Shown: positions 24,459-37,438 of the stretch, piece after piece
Layout of the letters: each line of letters opens with the position of its first letter
How positions within the stretch are numbered: position 1 is the stretch's first letter
Assembly (NCBI GenBank): GCA_905182985.1
Contig: CAJJDN010000008.1
Span: forward strand, 30,987 to 94,986
Length of the DNA: 64,000 bases
Direction: 5' to 3'
DNA from: Paramecium sonneborni
Lineage: Eukaryota > Ciliophora > Oligohymenophorea > Peniculida > Parameciidae
Made by a program: the position numbers and the translations under genes
Notes under the pieces: model-generated
The model's database searches: none
The model's input: only the letters and a program-made list of their open reading frames with translations
Told to the model about the DNA's origin: nothing

Positions 24459-25511
24459 ATGAAAGTTGCTATCACATTATTGGTTGTCTTAGCCCTCGCT
24501 AACGCTGGTATGGTACAAAAATTCCCAATCACATATGGTGGAAAGAGAAGCATCATGAACATCATGGTTGAAGTTGAAAACAAGATCAAAGCTCACTCAC
24601 CACTTGACACAATCAAGGGAGTTCTTGATAACTTCAAATCTGCAGTTGCTTAAGAATAAGGAACACACGATGAAGTCTATGGAGCTTAATAAGCCGAATG
24701 CGTAAGCGAAATTGCTTACAGAAGAGCTGAAGTTGAAGATGCTACTGGTACACTCAAAATTGCCAACGGTATCTTGAAGACCTCAAACATCTTATTAAGA
24801 AAGACTTAAGCCACCCTTGGTGAAGTTGAAAACATCTTGAACACAGTTTCATTACATGTTGGACTCATTAATGATGCCAGAAAGGAAGATACTTAATCAT
24901 ACAACAGAGGTGCCGTTACATTCAATGATGCCATCAATGCTATTGATGACTCTCTTGATTTGGCTGCTGCTTTAGCTAAAGGAGGTGCCAGTTTGATCTA
25001 AGTTGCTGAAATGACAAGCAGATTAATGAAAGCTTCAGTCTCCACCAAGATGAACAAGGCTTTCATGGCCCCATTAGCTGCCTTAGCTTAAATCACATAA
25101 GAAGAAGATTCAGTAAGTGCTGCTGAAAGACTTGCTTAATTATTATAAACCTTAAGAAGCAACGTTGAAGAAGCATGGGCATCATACACTGCTGAAAACA
25201 CCAATGCTTTAGCTCTTTTCAGTTAATAAAAGGATTTATATCTTGCTTCATAAAGCAGACTTGATTCATCAAAGGGAAGATTAACCACCAAAGCTGAAAA
25301 CTTATAAGGAGTTATCTCTGTCTAAACCGCTGTTGCTTAAGCTGCTACCAACAAGAAATAAAGAAACTAAACTTTATGGGATGATGCTGCTGATTTATGC
25401 CACAGCTTCGATGTTGAATATTAAGCCGTCACTTAAGGAAGAAGATAAGAATTAGTTTTGGTCTAAGAATTAGAAAGATTAGCTGAAAGAAGAGCTGCTG
25501 AATAATAATGA
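24459..25511 (+). CDS. trichocyst matrix protein (TMP) precursor
   Basis: A 350-residue intronless frame. Signal peptide MKVAITLLVVLALANAG, then long alternating helices with heptads (ENKIKAHSPLDTIKGVLDNF; GALAKGG-type Ala/Gly breaks; LQTLRSNVEEAWASYTAENT; QELVLVQELERLAERRAAEQ). Conserved Cys at CVSEIAYRRAE and LCHSFDVEYQAVTQG. Paramecium TMPs are secreted, proteolytically processed and crystallise in trichocyst secretory organelles. The ORF is more GC-rich and uses more GCT/GCC/AAG codons than its neighbours, the pattern expected of a highly expressed gene. Member of a large multigene family, so no specific symbol is given. Confidence 0.93.
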
Positions 25512-25713
25512 GATATAATCACATCCATCATTTTTATTCATTCTTTCCCATATCATGTTTCTTTCTCTTTTCCATAAATTAAACATCCTCTATTTATTCC
25601 TTATTCTTTCTTCTTATTAATATATCATTCTTATTTTTATAGATTTCATATATTTCAATTATTATATTCTATACTCTCTCTATTAATTAATTATATTTAT
25701 TATTATTAATAAA

Positions 25714-26475
25714 TCAATCGCTACCAAAGCATCTATGCATAGCAAATCCTCCACATGCAATTACCATTATTATGTAAATAGCTAACAAACCTACTAATAC
25801 TAATATGATTGTCATTTTTTTGTTTCTCCACCACATTTGTCTTCTCAATGTTGTAGCATTTTCTTTCATACTTGTTGAAATACTAAGGCTAATCAAATTT
25901 TTACTTAACCATTACGTTGGTTTTCTCTACAAGAATATCTATTTTCTCTCCTCTTTCTAATAATTTATCTAGATTCTCCATCATTACTTCTTTGGTTTAC
26001 TGTATGTTATCAGAAACCATTCTTAATTTATCTGCCTAGGGAGAATTATAATATTCAATTTTATTTTTTTGTTCCTTTAATAGAATGAAACATATTCTTA
26101 CTATTGAAAACAAACTGTTTAACCCATATGATATAGCTGAATCTCTTTGTTATGGTTAAAACATTTAGAAAAATTTTAATTTCATATCCTCTAAACAAGC
26201 AAAAGCAATTCTCATTTTTAAACCTTTCTCTGCCATAATCAAAAATGAAAATCCATCCTCTACTAAAATATGAAACTCATATTATTCATAATTGAATGAT
26301 TTTTTTGCATTTTATTAGTTTACCTTTTTTAATTATAATATTATCAATTTACTTTAGAAATAATTGTTTTAGCGAATGCGATATAGTTACCTTTAGCTAT
26401 TGAATATTCTGATAAAACAACATTTGAACCTCTAACAACCACTGCATATATAATCTAGGGATTTGATGATTACAT
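25714..26475 (-). CDS. VAMP7-type longin R-SNARE
   Basis: Longin domain from the N-terminus (NPQIIYAVVVRGSNVVLSEY, SIAKGNYIAFAKTIISK), an R-SNARE coil (KLRMVSDNIQQTKEVMMENL, DKLLERGEKIDILVEKTNVM, STSMKENATTLRRQMWWRNK) with the central Arg in LERGEKI, then a C-terminal membrane anchor MTIILVLVGLLAIYIIMVIA and a short tail CGGFAMHRCFGSD. It mediates fusion in the endolysosomal or secretory pathway. Two introns: 29 nt with AAG acceptor (26324-26352) and 22 nt TAG before the transmembrane part. About 235 residues. Confidence 0.9.
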
Positions 26476-26602
26476 AATTTATTAAATTTTATATATATAT
26501 TAATGGATCAATAATTAATCATACATTATTAAGAAATCGTCTATAGATATATAATAAATTATAAATATGTTAAGTCTTGTAATAAAATTAAAATAAATAA
26601 TT

Positions 26603-27810
26603 TCATAGTATTTTCTCTCTATCCAAAAAGGATTTCCCTTTAATACAAATTTTTTAATAATCTGTTGATTTACCAATAAACAATCTTACCAAAAGAGTAA
26701 TATTAATCAATCTCATAAGCATGCTACCTAATATAATAACCTTGTAGGATTTATAAGGATCAATCAACTTTGATATAATCAAAAGCACTGGAAAAGATAT
26801 AAAAAATAAAATTCCAAAAATTTTAAGTGAAAAATAAAAGTTGGAAACAAGTTCTCCTTTCTTCTTTCGTTGATTTACTGAATAATAAAAATAAAAAGCT
26901 AGCAAAAGATAAATTATACTAATTGAATATCCAACCCAGCCTTCATACATATGGAATTATGCCTCTGTACTAAGAAATTTGCCTAAAACTGCGAAGAATG
27001 TTTATATAATCCCAAGAACAAAAATCAAAGTGAAATAAAAATTCGTTTAAATCTCAAAATTCATAAAATCAATTGTCCATCCCCAAGCAATTAATATTAA
27101 TAATAGCATAAGCAAAAAGTTATCAATTGATTATATAATTTCTGAAATAATTAGAAATGCTCTAATTCCTCTTCCATTACTACTATAAATCAAAAGGTGA
27201 AAAAAATTAAGAATATTCTATATTGCCTCTAATCCAATAATGATTAAGACAAAAAATAAAGCATAGTCTTTTTCTCCATATTTTTCTTATTCCTTTTTAT
27301 AGACTCGATAATTATAATAAAACCCTATGACAGTAAGTAAAGTCAAAACAGAAACAATACTAAATAATCCATGTTCTTCTAAAGAGATTTCTTATCCTCC
27401 ATCATCATAAAACCAAACAACTATTTCTAATTAAATATTTAGATTATTTTTCTAAGGAAACATTTTTTCTAGTTTGTGATCACAATTATTGAAAATAGCT
27501 AACCAAACATTATGATATTTGCCATAAGCTAATTATCCATTCAAAATTGAAAACTCTTCTAAAGAATCAACCTCAATCGATTAATATGTAATTCTATTTG
27601 CAATCTCTCTTCTACTACACTCTGGTTTTTATTAAGCTTACTACCATTTATCTTATTAAAAAAATTCAATTGAAAATAATAATCTTTCACCTTCAAAGTC
27701 TTTTGGAACATTTATGACTCGTGCTCTACAAGTAAAATATCAAATTAATACTATATTTAAAAATTTACAACCCCACGACTACCAAATCTACTTAATGGAA
27801 TGTAATCCAT
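26603..27810 (-). CDS. GPR180/TMEM145-like seven-transmembrane protein
   Basis: Lumenal N-terminal half with Cys pair (KPECSRREIANRI ... NNCDHKLEKM), ending EEHGLFSIVSVLTLLTVIGF, then seven hydrophobic helices including YALFFVLIIIGLEAIQNILN, LLMLLLILIAWGWTIDFMNF and MYEGWVGYSISIIYLLL. The ectodomain plus 7TM with a conserved AxGW in helix 4 matches the GPR180/TMEM145 (Rhodopsin-like GPCR 4) family. One 26-nt TAG intron near the N-terminus. Divergent from the RING gene with 95 bp between start codons. No signal peptide is obvious at the chosen Met. Confidence 0.7.
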
Positions 27811-27905
27811 AGTGGCTAGTTATTTGAGTGAAAATTTCTATGTTATATATTTATTTTAGACTAAAGCTATGAATATGAATAAAATTCCAAACATTTAATA
27901 ATTAA

Positions 27906-30321
27906 ATGATTATTTTATTGCTGATTTAAACATGCTATAGTTCCATTCTAATTGACAAGTCAACCAACAATAATATTACTGATCTATACACTAAATGTTA
28001 ATTAAAAGGAGAAAATTCAGACAATCTATTATTTTAATGTTCATAAATGAATGTCATAATTCCTATTTAAGAAATAACTTAAGATATTGTTTTTGCCTAC
28101 TCCTTTAATAAAACAAAAGATGTTTAATTAAGCAATATGCTCTTAACTGAATTTTTAATAGATCAAGAAACTCAATCTTATTAAATAAAATTACATGTTT
28201 TATATAATTCATATTATGGTGATTTCTTCTAGATGATTTAATTTCTCTCTATAAATAAATATTCATTTTTTAATTACTAAGTAACTGTAATTGACGGAAC
28301 TCTAAATATGATTGCTCTTCTAAGTAATTAACATTTCTAAATTTAGTGAGTCATGTTAATGAAAACTATATTACTTTGTATTTAATTCCAATATATGCAA
28401 GCAAAATGAATTCTTTTCCTTTGACAGCCTATAACTTTACATGTGATACTATTTGTGAAATCAAAGGATTTTCACAATATTATAATAAATAAAGAAACAG
28501 TCTAGTTATTGTTATTGCAGAAGAAAATCTATTAAATATATTGTAGTTTTCTTTTTTTGATGAACAGCTTAGATTTGTATCAAAATATTATATTACTGAA
28601 TTTATAGATAACTAAATAATTCTTAAAACACAATTATTTGAAGATTATTTACTGGTTGAATTAAAAAATTCTTAAGCCTTATTTTCTATCTCTTCAATTG
28701 TTTTTGAAATTCAGCTCCTTAAAATTTTCTCTAAATCACCTTTATTCATTGATCATAAAACAAAACTAATATTTTAACAATCTTTGGATTAAACTATAGT
28801 TTATGCTATCCAAAATTAACAAAATTGGTTTACTTAAAAACAAGTTATCCAATAATAAATCTTAGATATTTTATTTACAGGTTCTATAATCGTTGAAAAT
28901 GAAAGTGAATGGTAGTTTATTTTTATTTATGATAATTTTCAAAGAAAAAAAATAAAAATATAAATTAAATAGAATATCAACTAAGAAAGTGAATGCTTAA
29001 ACAATTTTACTTAATTTCCATATCCTAATAAATAAACCTTAAATTATTAATTATAATTTTTGCAAGAGAAAATTGAAGAAAATAATAATAAAACTGAACC
29101 TCTTTAAGAATTATAAAATCATACTTCTTGCCAGAAACCTTGCGATCTTTTGTATTTTAATTATGAGATTTCTTTAGTTCCATATGATTAATAATGCATT
29201 ATTTCTAAATTACAGAACTAATTTACTAATCATTGCAGTCTCTTAAATAGCTGCATTAATTGTAATAAACAAACTGGATGCAATTGGGAAAATAATACTT
29301 GCATGAAAGAAACTTAAATGTATTAAATTGATATATCATCACATGAGTAAAGTTCAAAATGGTATAATGGGAAGATTTGGAAATGTCAGGAAATATAATA
29401 AAAAACAACTAATTCAAATTTTTGTAACTATGATTAAAATCAATTTGAATAGCTAAAAGAGTTCACTTATAAGGGAGAGATAAGAAAAGGCTAAATTTGC
29501 TCTTGGTTTTTTGATGCAGGTAAATTTTAATAGTTTAATTTTTATTTCAAGGCAGATCTAATAAATAACCCAACTAATAGTTAAATATCAATTTGTTTAG
29601 GTTTAAATTAAAATGATATTTGCACACATGTGAATTTTAAACCAGGGAATCTAAATTCGACAACAATATATCCATTCAAAGGATATTATTTTAGATATAT
29701 GATAATATTTATGGAAGATAATTTAGCTAGTGAAATTAAATTTTCCTTTTAGAATTCTCCTCCAATATCAATAACTGATCGAGTGAAATAATCATTATTA
29801 TAAATGTTGGCTTGGCTCATTTGTGGAATTTTATTATTTTGTATAATGGGGTACATGGCTAAGAGAAGACTATAATATTTAGTAGCATAAACAACAGACA
29901 ATGAGTTAATTTAAGTAATAACATATTAATATAATTTTAGATACCACATTTTATATAGAATTAAGTTCCTTTATCAAATGAGGGATTGAAAAATGTAATG
30001 TAAAATTTAATAGATCAAGAGATTATAACTAAATATCCATCTGATCCTTCTTTATTATTATATGGAGAAGATAGTTGTGCTTTTTGTTTTGATTAATTTG
30101 ATACATCAGAATTGGTTGCTTAATTATTTTGTGGGCATGTTTACCATTATGATTGTTTCGAAGATTGGATTAGAATTAAAGGATTATTAAATAAATGTCC
30201 AGTTTGTAATTAGAAAGTAGATTATTTTCTAGCGAATAAAGAAGAGTTTGCAATTATAAAATTATAGATAATGGACAGAATAAGTGAATCGGAGAGTCAT
30301 ACAACTCATTTAATTGAATGA
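27906..30321 (+). CDS. membrane-anchored RING-H2 protein with large lumenal domain
   Basis: Signal peptide MIILLLIQTCYSSILI, about 600 residues of extracellular/lumenal sequence with a Cys cluster (CQKPCDLLYFNYE ... HCSLLNSCINCNKQTGCNWE ... FCNYD ... CSWFFDAG), a single membrane helix MLAWLICGILLFCIMGYMAK, then a cytosolic RING-H2: CAFCFDQFDTSELVAQLFCG, HVYHYDCFEDWIRI, CPVCNQK. The order resembles membrane RING E3 ubiquitin ligases, but the ectodomain (PSI-like Cys pattern) is not recognised. Two introns (23 and 26 nt, TAG). About 790 residues. Confidence 0.8.
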
Positions 30322-30350
30322 GACTATTAATATTAATTAATTTAATTATC

Positions 30351-31081
30351 ATGTAACGAAGTAACAATAACCCCATCTTTTTATCTCCAGATCAATTTGC
30401 TACTCTATTTAATTAGGGAATTCGAGAATCATTATATTTAGATGAAATGTAGGATCAAAGAGAACTCAGTTTCTCAGTTCCTAAAGTAGATGATATGAAT
30501 TAATCAAACCAACTCAATTAGTCTAGTAATTTTTTACCTGAATTCCCTAAAGAAGATGTTGTTATCAGTATTATTAATATATTATTTGATTAGTATCCAG
30601 ACAATTATATGAACAATCTCAATGCATTGAACAACATAATAAACAGTTAAGCGAATCATACTAAAGAATATTAAAATAAAATAAAGAATTATTGAATAAA
30701 AGAAAAGAATTAGAAGAAGAAAACTCATAACTTCTAGAAGAAAACTTTGAACTCAAAAGATAAGCTCATGAACTTCAATCTAAATTAACATTTGCTCAAA
30801 GTCAGATGTTAATTAGAAGAGATTAAGAAATTTAAACATTGAAATAATAAATTAAAGAATTGTAGAACTAATCCAATTCTAGAGATTCAGCCACAAAAAC
30901 TGAGGCAAGTACAGCAACTTCTCATAAATCTTATTTTGGGTCAAATACTCATCGGGTACAATCAAATGAACAATCAAAAAATACATCTAGGTTTACTTCT
31001 CCTGTTCCTAAATAATAAACTTCTGAATTCTAAGTCTTATATCATTCGAATAATGTCTTCGGAAAATAACCCTAATATTGA
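30351..31081 (+). CDS. coiled-coil protein
   Basis: About 235 residues. N-terminal MQRSNNNPIFLSPDQFATLF, then after a 26-nt TAG intron a long coil (RQLYEQSQCIEQHNKQLSES, LLNKRKELEEENSQLLEENF, ELKRQAHELQSKLTFAQSQM) and a Ser/Thr/Gln-rich disordered tail ending NNVFGKQPQY. A short bZIP-like reading is not supported because no basic region precedes the coil. Follows the RING gene by 29 bp on the same strand. Confidence 0.7.
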
Positions 31082-31432
31082 ATTACATCTAAATGTATAT
31101 ATTATCTGTTTGAAAATTAAAAACATCTATTCATTTTATTATTATTTTATGATTACCTTATTGATATCTCATAGTGAAAATACATATTATAAATAAATAA
31201 CTTTAGTTAATATATTATAATTACTTAAAACAATGTAAACAGTTAAACTTATATCTCAAATTTACTGAAATAATTATAGTTTCTTAAAATATTTTTAATA
31301 AAACAATTTATTGCTGAATTAAAATAAAATTTAATAATAAGGTAGAGTTAAAATAAAAATTAATTTAAAAATGAGTTTTGTATTTTGCTATCTAATTTTT
31401 TTTCTCTAGAAAGACATTCTTTATATAAATTA
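31082..31432. other. AT-rich spacer
   Basis: About 350 bp with no supported gene. Confidence 0.4.
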
Positions 31433-31848
31433 ATGATGAGTCAAAATCTTCAAAATTAGTGGATATAGGATTTTGCAAAATTTTGTCAAAAAAACAAAAT
31501 CGAGTCTTAGATGCTTTTTTTAATAGAAATTTTATTTTATTCTGAACTAGAAAAGATTTTTAGTTATGCTACAGAAATTTATAAGCAATCAAATAAGAAA
31601 TATATTGATAATTCGTAAATGAAGTAATAAGAAATGAAATAAAAAAAGAATGAACGATATTAATGACAATTTGCATTTTTCAATTTTATTATAAAATTTT
31701 AAAAAGAGTTAAAACTAAAATATCTTTACTTGAAGAGTTTCAAATAAAAAGTAACAAATAAAAAATTATGAATATTACCCTTGATTTGATTAGTTATAAT
31801 TTGTATTTTGAGAACAGTGACATAGAATATAAATATTATAAATAATGA
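31433..31848 (+). CDS. uncertain small gene
   Basis: Starts MMSQNLQNQWIQDFAKFCQK; the first 70 codons look protein-like (ESQMLFLIEILFYSELEKIF, SYATEIYKQSNKKYIDN). Two introns of 25 and 27 nt with AAG acceptors would carry the frame to KIMNITLDLISYNLYFENSD and a TGA. A further open stretch (IEQEIEAVIMQLKYMNDDFL, to TGA near 31992) may be another exon. Boundaries are unreliable and the gene may be decaying. Confidence 0.4.
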
Positions 31849-32399
31849 CAGAATCAAATAAAAATTATAGGATAATCATTTAACAAAAATTGAATAAGAA
31901 ATTGAGGCTGTAATAATGTAATTAAAATATATGAATGACGATTTTTTAAATTAAACTGGAGAGGACTTTAAAGAGGGTCCTATATAAAAATGATTATTTA
32001 ATAAGTAGTTCAATTTCAGTTTTTTTTAGTGCTTAAGTTGTTATTTAATATTTATAATAATTTCTTAAGTAATTCAAGAAGTGTTTAAAAATATAAGTGT
32101 TGCTGTCAAATAATAAACAATTAATTCTGAAATTAAGATTAATTTCCCTAAAATTCATCTTTAAGAATATGAATTGTATGCAAAATCGAAATTTTAAATG
32201 AAAAATATCTAGTTTAGCACCCTTGTTCATTAAATTTAATTAATAAAGAGTAAGGTAAATAACAAATAACACTTGTATTATAAAAATTTTGGTGAGGATA
32301 ATATAAAATAATTTCCTCAAATTAAAAGAGTTTATAAAGGAATTTTGTAATTGATTGATCTAAAATTTAATATTTTGAATACACATTTAATCACATACA
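31849..32399. other. AT-rich spacer with a possible exon
   Basis: About 550 bp. The first 145 bp contain the open stretch mentioned for the preceding gene; the rest shows nothing supported. Confidence 0.35.
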
Positions 32400-34144
32400 T
32401 CATAAGCATTTGGTTTGGATTAAATCTTTGTATTTTTTTGTTCCAGGCAAATTTTCGTCCATGATTAATCTGAAAAGATTATCATCTTTTAATTTAATTC
32501 CTTAATCTAGTTTATCCTTATATGCTGCATTTATTTCTTCTAAAATTTTGGGTGTTATAATATAATCGAGAGGTCTTTTATCTTTTTACATTTTAGATAA
32601 GATTTTTAAAATAATTTTTTTAAATCTTAAATATTTACTTCTTAGATATGCATTTTGAATATCAATCATATCTTAAGTCATTTTTGTATGTTATTATTCT
32701 CTTGCAGGTGTAGTCTTTAATGTTTATGGATTATAATTGATTTCCATAATATGAATTTTTAAATCATCTGTCAAAATAAAATCAGCAGCAAAGAACTCTG
32801 CTAATCTACTATCTCTTGTTATTTATCCTTCAACAGACTTTATAGCATGTATAATCATTCTGTCAACTGTAGGATAAAGATAATTTTAAAGCCATTTACG
32901 ATCCTTAATCTTTCCCTATTTTAACAATAAATCTTATAAATAATCTAATTTCCAATCTATAAATAATTCAGATTCATCAGCATTTTCATCATCCAAGTCT
33001 AGATCAGATCCTCTCTATTTAAGAGTGCTTTTTACTATGGCTGTATTACATACATGAGCTTCTTTATTTAAAGAGAATTTATCAAATGGAGCTATACATC
33101 TTCTTATTAAAGTTTTATCATAAGCATAAGCAATAATTGGATAAGTGGAAGCCAAAACCCAATATATTCTAAATTCAATCTTATGATTATTATATAACAT
33201 TGGATTTCCTATATATTATTGTGCAACCAATAGAGAATGATCTTATCCACATCTCTTACCATATTTATAAGTTTCTTATAATTTTTTTGTTTCTTCGGGA
33301 AACAAGACTTTTATCCCTCTACCTCTATGAACTTCTAAACCCACTTTTGTTATAAATTAGGGTCCATCTTAAGCTATTTTATTCTAATATTCATTAGAAT
33401 TCAAATAATCGAAAAATTCTTTACAATCTTGCTTCTAAAATAAACGATAGGTTTTGGGAATGAAGGTTGCATTATTTATACACTCTTAATCAATTCCTTT
33501 ATCTCTTAAAGAATCTATGTATTTATATTAATTATTCATAAGGTTGTCTTTATGAGAAAGAACGTGTCGTGATGGTAAATGGTTGTATTTTTAGAACAAG
33601 CAAAGAGATGCTAAATGCTTATTAAGTACTCAATACCTTATCCTACTTTGAATTTATGTATTAACTAATCATAATATGTGAATGGTAAAGTTAATTGTTC
33701 TGGTAACACATGCTTTGACAAAGCTAGCAATATTTTATAATTTGTGATTACTTTAAGTATTTCTTAATTTATGGTACATTTAAGGAATACAATCAAAATA
33801 AGACGATCTCAATGCTTCTTTGATTACTCCTTTAGCTTCTCGAAAAGTATATGTATCTGTCATTATTACATCAGGGTGATAAAATTTGTATAAATCTGAC
33901 CTTTTACAATAATCGAATTCTGGTTTCACTAGAATTGAATTATACTAACATCTTAATCATAAATTTATACTGCTGTATGATTAGTTGGAGGAGCATAATA
34001 ATTTGTTGTTAAGTATTTGTTCAAGTATGTTAATATTTGATCAACTTCTTATTTATTTTTATAAACAAGGGAAATCCTAATAAAATTATAAATGAGAAGA
34101 AGACTCAATATTGACATGATTAAGACAATCACTTTACCAAACAT
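32400..34144 (-). CDS. membrane-anchored tubulin-tyrosine-ligase-like (TTL domain) protein
   Basis: N-terminal hydrophobic anchor KVIVLIMSILSLLLIYNFI, then a TTL ATP-grasp domain: MYHKLRNTQTLSKHVLPEQL, SHKDNLMNNQYKYI, GPQFITKVGLEVHRGRGIKV, VAQQYIGNPMLYNNHKIEFR, IYWVLASTYPIIAYAYDKTL, TLKQRGSDLDLDDENADE, FAADFILTDDLKIHIMEINY, NPQTLKTT. The EFR..W and F..D....MEINYNP motifs are the ATP/Mg-binding signature of TTL/TTLL ligases, which add Tyr, Glu or Gly to tubulin and other proteins. The N-terminal anchor suggests a lumenal or secreted-pathway member rather than a cytosolic tubulin modifier. Three introns (26, 28, 26 nt, TAG). About 550 residues. Confidence 0.85.
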
Positions 34145-34658
34145 TTTATTATAATTATATTCGTTTTTAATCAATATAATTTATTTTTCACAAATATTTT
34201 TAATATTCCGTTTTTGTTACATATTTGTAGACTTAATTATCAATGCAATATTCTTTGAGATCAATTAAATTATCTTAAAATGGCTACTAATTTTTATCAA
34301 TACTTTTTTTGTTTTTTTATATTCTCAATAAATAAATATTTGAAGTAATTAATTTAATGTAAAAAGATAGTATTAAAATATTTATCAATAAAAAGATGAA
34401 ACACTAATTATGAGTATTTTATAAATAAAATTTATTTTTAGATCTTTTTAAAAATATCTATGATTCAAAATGGAATTCAAATATATTCAATGAACTTTAG
34501 ATACTTTATAATTGTATCTTTTCACATATGTTTAATATACAATTTTATACGTAAAATAAACTTTTAAAGATTAAAAGATAATTAAACTAAAATTATTGAA
34601 ATATTAGATTTAAAACTCTTAATAAAAATTAATTATTGACTTTTTGAGATAATTAAAT
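34145..34658. other. AT-rich spacer
   Basis: About 510 bp between the TTL-like start and the 3' end of the next minus-strand gene; no gene seen. Confidence 0.45.
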
Positions 34659-35693
34659 TCAGTGATATAAAAATAAATAATTAGTTTTAACAAATAAGTC
34701 TCTTTGTGTCTTATCTTGTGTGGCACAAACCTGTAACAATTTCTCCTCAATATCATGGATGTTGATTAAATCTATAAGTTATACAATTTCTTATGAGAAA
34801 TGGGAGATTGTTTAAGAATTTAACTTTTTTTATTGTTTTGAACATATAAATTTTGGTTAAGGATATGGTTTTTATTTAGGTATTTCACTCATTGATGGTC
34901 TAATTATCACCGTTCTTTGCTATACTTTTTCTAGTTAATTGGTTTTTTTGGCTTACTCACTTCTTTCTCTGTTAAATAAGGCTTCTTCAATTTTAAGTTA
35001 TTCTAATAATCCTCTTCTTCTAATTTCAACAATATTTTATGATTTTTTGGAACAAGCTTTTTCAAGACTCTCCTCTAGTCTTTTAAGTCTCAATAAATCC
35101 AATTACTTTTTATCCTCCAAACCTTTTTAATATCTAGCTAAAGTTTCATCTACTCGAGTACTTCTAGGGATTAAGTATTAAGCTTATTTAAAGAGTTCCC
35201 ATTTTTATAATTTAGCATCATAGCTCATTCTTCGTTTAACATGCTTATCTGTTATTATTTTTTATAAAATATCTCTATTTCTTTATACTTATTCTATTCT
35301 AGAATTTTCTAAAACCTCTTTTTAATATGCACGTAATTCTCTTTCACTACTTATTTGTTATCTTCGTGTTTCAATTAATTACTCTTTTTATGAATATTAT
35401 ATTAATTATTATTCCCGATATTCTTGTTAAAACTTTTTCATTTTCATTAATTTATCATTTATCCTTGAGGTAGAGGTTTCCTCGTATTTTTCTTCAGGTG
35501 GCAATGATTTTGGATGATTCTAGGTTTCTTCTGATTTTTTATTTAGTAAATCATGATATTCCATTAGTAATCTTTACCTTCTTTTTTCATATTATTTCAT
35601 AATGACTTCTTAATAGAATTGAGAGTCATTCTCATATTCAGGTGGAATTTTAATTTTTTTCAAAGGTAATAGATCTTACTCTGTGATTCCCAT
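34659..35693 (-). CDS. coiled-coil protein
   Basis: A 344-residue frame with no obvious intron. MGITEQDLLPLKKIKIPPEY, then highly charged helices: MKQYEKRRQRLLMEYHDLLN, FQQEYREQQLIQYSQKEQLI, ETRRQQISSERELRAYQKEV, RYQKGLEDKKQLDLLRLKRL. Tail ends LLQVCATQDKTQRDLFVKTN. Such Arg/Glu/Gln-rich single helices are common in axonemal and basal-body proteins, but no family is recognised. Its start lies only 20 bp below the diacylglycerol kinase stop. Confidence 0.75.
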
Positions 35694-35713
35694 TTTTTTT
35701 AATATTTGTTAAT

Positions 35714-37326
35714 TCATTAATAATAATGTAACATACGATTAACAATTTCATTTTTTGCATATTTCGTAATGTGCTTTTATTCTTCAGCCCATTCCATTGT
35801 CTTTAAAAATCTATTTTCCCAAGTCAATTCATAATTTGTCAATACTTGTACTTTATCAACCAAAGAAATCTCAATAATTGAAGGTCCAATAGAGAGTGGT
35901 TCACCATCAATTTGGACATAAGAATTTGAAGGATAAGTGATTGAAATTTTTCTACCTTATCCAAGTTTATAAGGTTTATCTAAACCAACTTAAATTCTAC
36001 CCAAATGCAATATACTAGTAACTCCAATTATTTCTAATAGACCATCATTAATTTTTTATTATTTAAAATCTGCATCTTATTCCCATAATCCAGTAACTCC
36101 TCCACTCCAAGAATTAATATTTAAAATAATCACATTTTCAACTTAATCAGGTATATCTACAATCACATCATCACAAGTAACTTTTATTCTTTTTCCTAAA
36201 CCACTTTTCTCATTTTTAATTAAATCATTCAAACCCATATGAGTATAAATTAATTTATTGCCTAATCTACTTTTAAATAATTAAGGTGATGTCTATCTTA
36301 AATTATGAAAATCATAACAAAATTTAGCATCTAATCCTATACCAAAATAATTAAATAGTTTATAATTTTTATTCCCTATTTTTACATTCCATCTATCTAA
36401 TAATGTAATATTCTCATTATTCATTACTTTTGACAAAACATGAGATGCATCTAGCTATTCGTATGTTCCACCCTTATATAATAATATAATTAAATTCTTA
36501 CCCATCCCAATGCTCTACTTAAATCGTTACCTGTTCCTAATGGTAGAATGGCTATAGGAGGATTCCAATCAAATTCTTTTATATAATTTATTACACTAGC
36601 TACTGTTCCATCTCCTCCTGCTGTTATCAATCTTGCTGTTTTTATATGTGCAAAATTCTTTAATTTATCCATCTCCTATATATTTAATACCTATATAGGA
36701 TTCAAAAATCTTATAATATATTTAATATACCTAAGAAATGATTTATAGAAATCTACTCCAACTTATCCTCCAGATTTCTAGTTGATTACTACAATTATTG
36801 GCTTAACGTAATTCCCATTTGGTAAAATAATAGCATCTTTAAATTCTCCAAAATCGCATTATTAATTTACTTTATCTTTACATTCTTCATGAACAACTTT
36901 TTAACACCAAAGACAACTTTTTCCTTCCAAATCAAAAAAATATCCACAAGTTAATCCACAATGACAACATATTGAATTCACAGGAAGATTCCCACTTAAC
37001 CATTAATGAGTAAGTTCTTTATCTAATTATTTTATTATTTTGCATTGTATTTGATTTTTTCTACATTTTTTATGAACATATATTCCACATATTAAACATT
37101 CATGATATTATGCTCCCCATAAACTAAACAGTAGCTTTTTGCAAACATTACAAAATAATAATCCACTACTTTTAGATTCAATATAAGCATGCTCTAAGGA
37201 TTCGTTTTCTTTTCCTTCTGATTTCTCTTTTGTTATCTTCTTTTTAATCTTTTATTTTATTGGCTAAGTATTAAAGAAAAAAGCGATAGCAAAAATTACA
37301 ATCAAGCTAATGATTATATATATCAT
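35714..37326 (-). CDS. diacylglycerol kinase with two C1 domains
   Basis: N-terminal membrane anchor MIYIISLIVIFAIAFFFN, basic linker, first C1 zinc finger (LLFCNVCKKLLFSLWGAQYH, ECLICGIYVHKKCRKN), second C1 (SICCHCGLTCGYFFDLEGKS, CLWCQKVVHEECKDK), catalytic domain PIIVVINQKSGGQVGVDFYK, LITAGGDGTVASVINYIK, PIAILPLGTGNDLSRALGW and accessory domain FNYFGIGLDAKFCYDFHNLR, ILNINSWSGGVTGLWEQDAD, VQIDGEPLSIGPSIIEI. It phosphorylates diacylglycerol to phosphatidic acid at membranes. The layout (anchor, two C1, kinase) resembles DGK epsilon. One 29-nt intron with AAG acceptor at 36473-36501 right after GWG. About 525 residues. Confidence 0.92.
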
Positions 37327-37438
37327 TTAATAAATATTAATTCATAATGTTAATTTTAACTAATCAATTTATTCAATCGAATTTTTATAAATATCATATA
37401 ATGCATAAAGAATAGACATATTAAAAACAATTATTTAA

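Noticed and set aside
36490..36672. Short minus-strand ORF with GGDGTVASVI as a separate small gene
   Set aside because: It is an internal piece of the diacylglycerol kinase cut by TAA/TAG, which are glutamine here.
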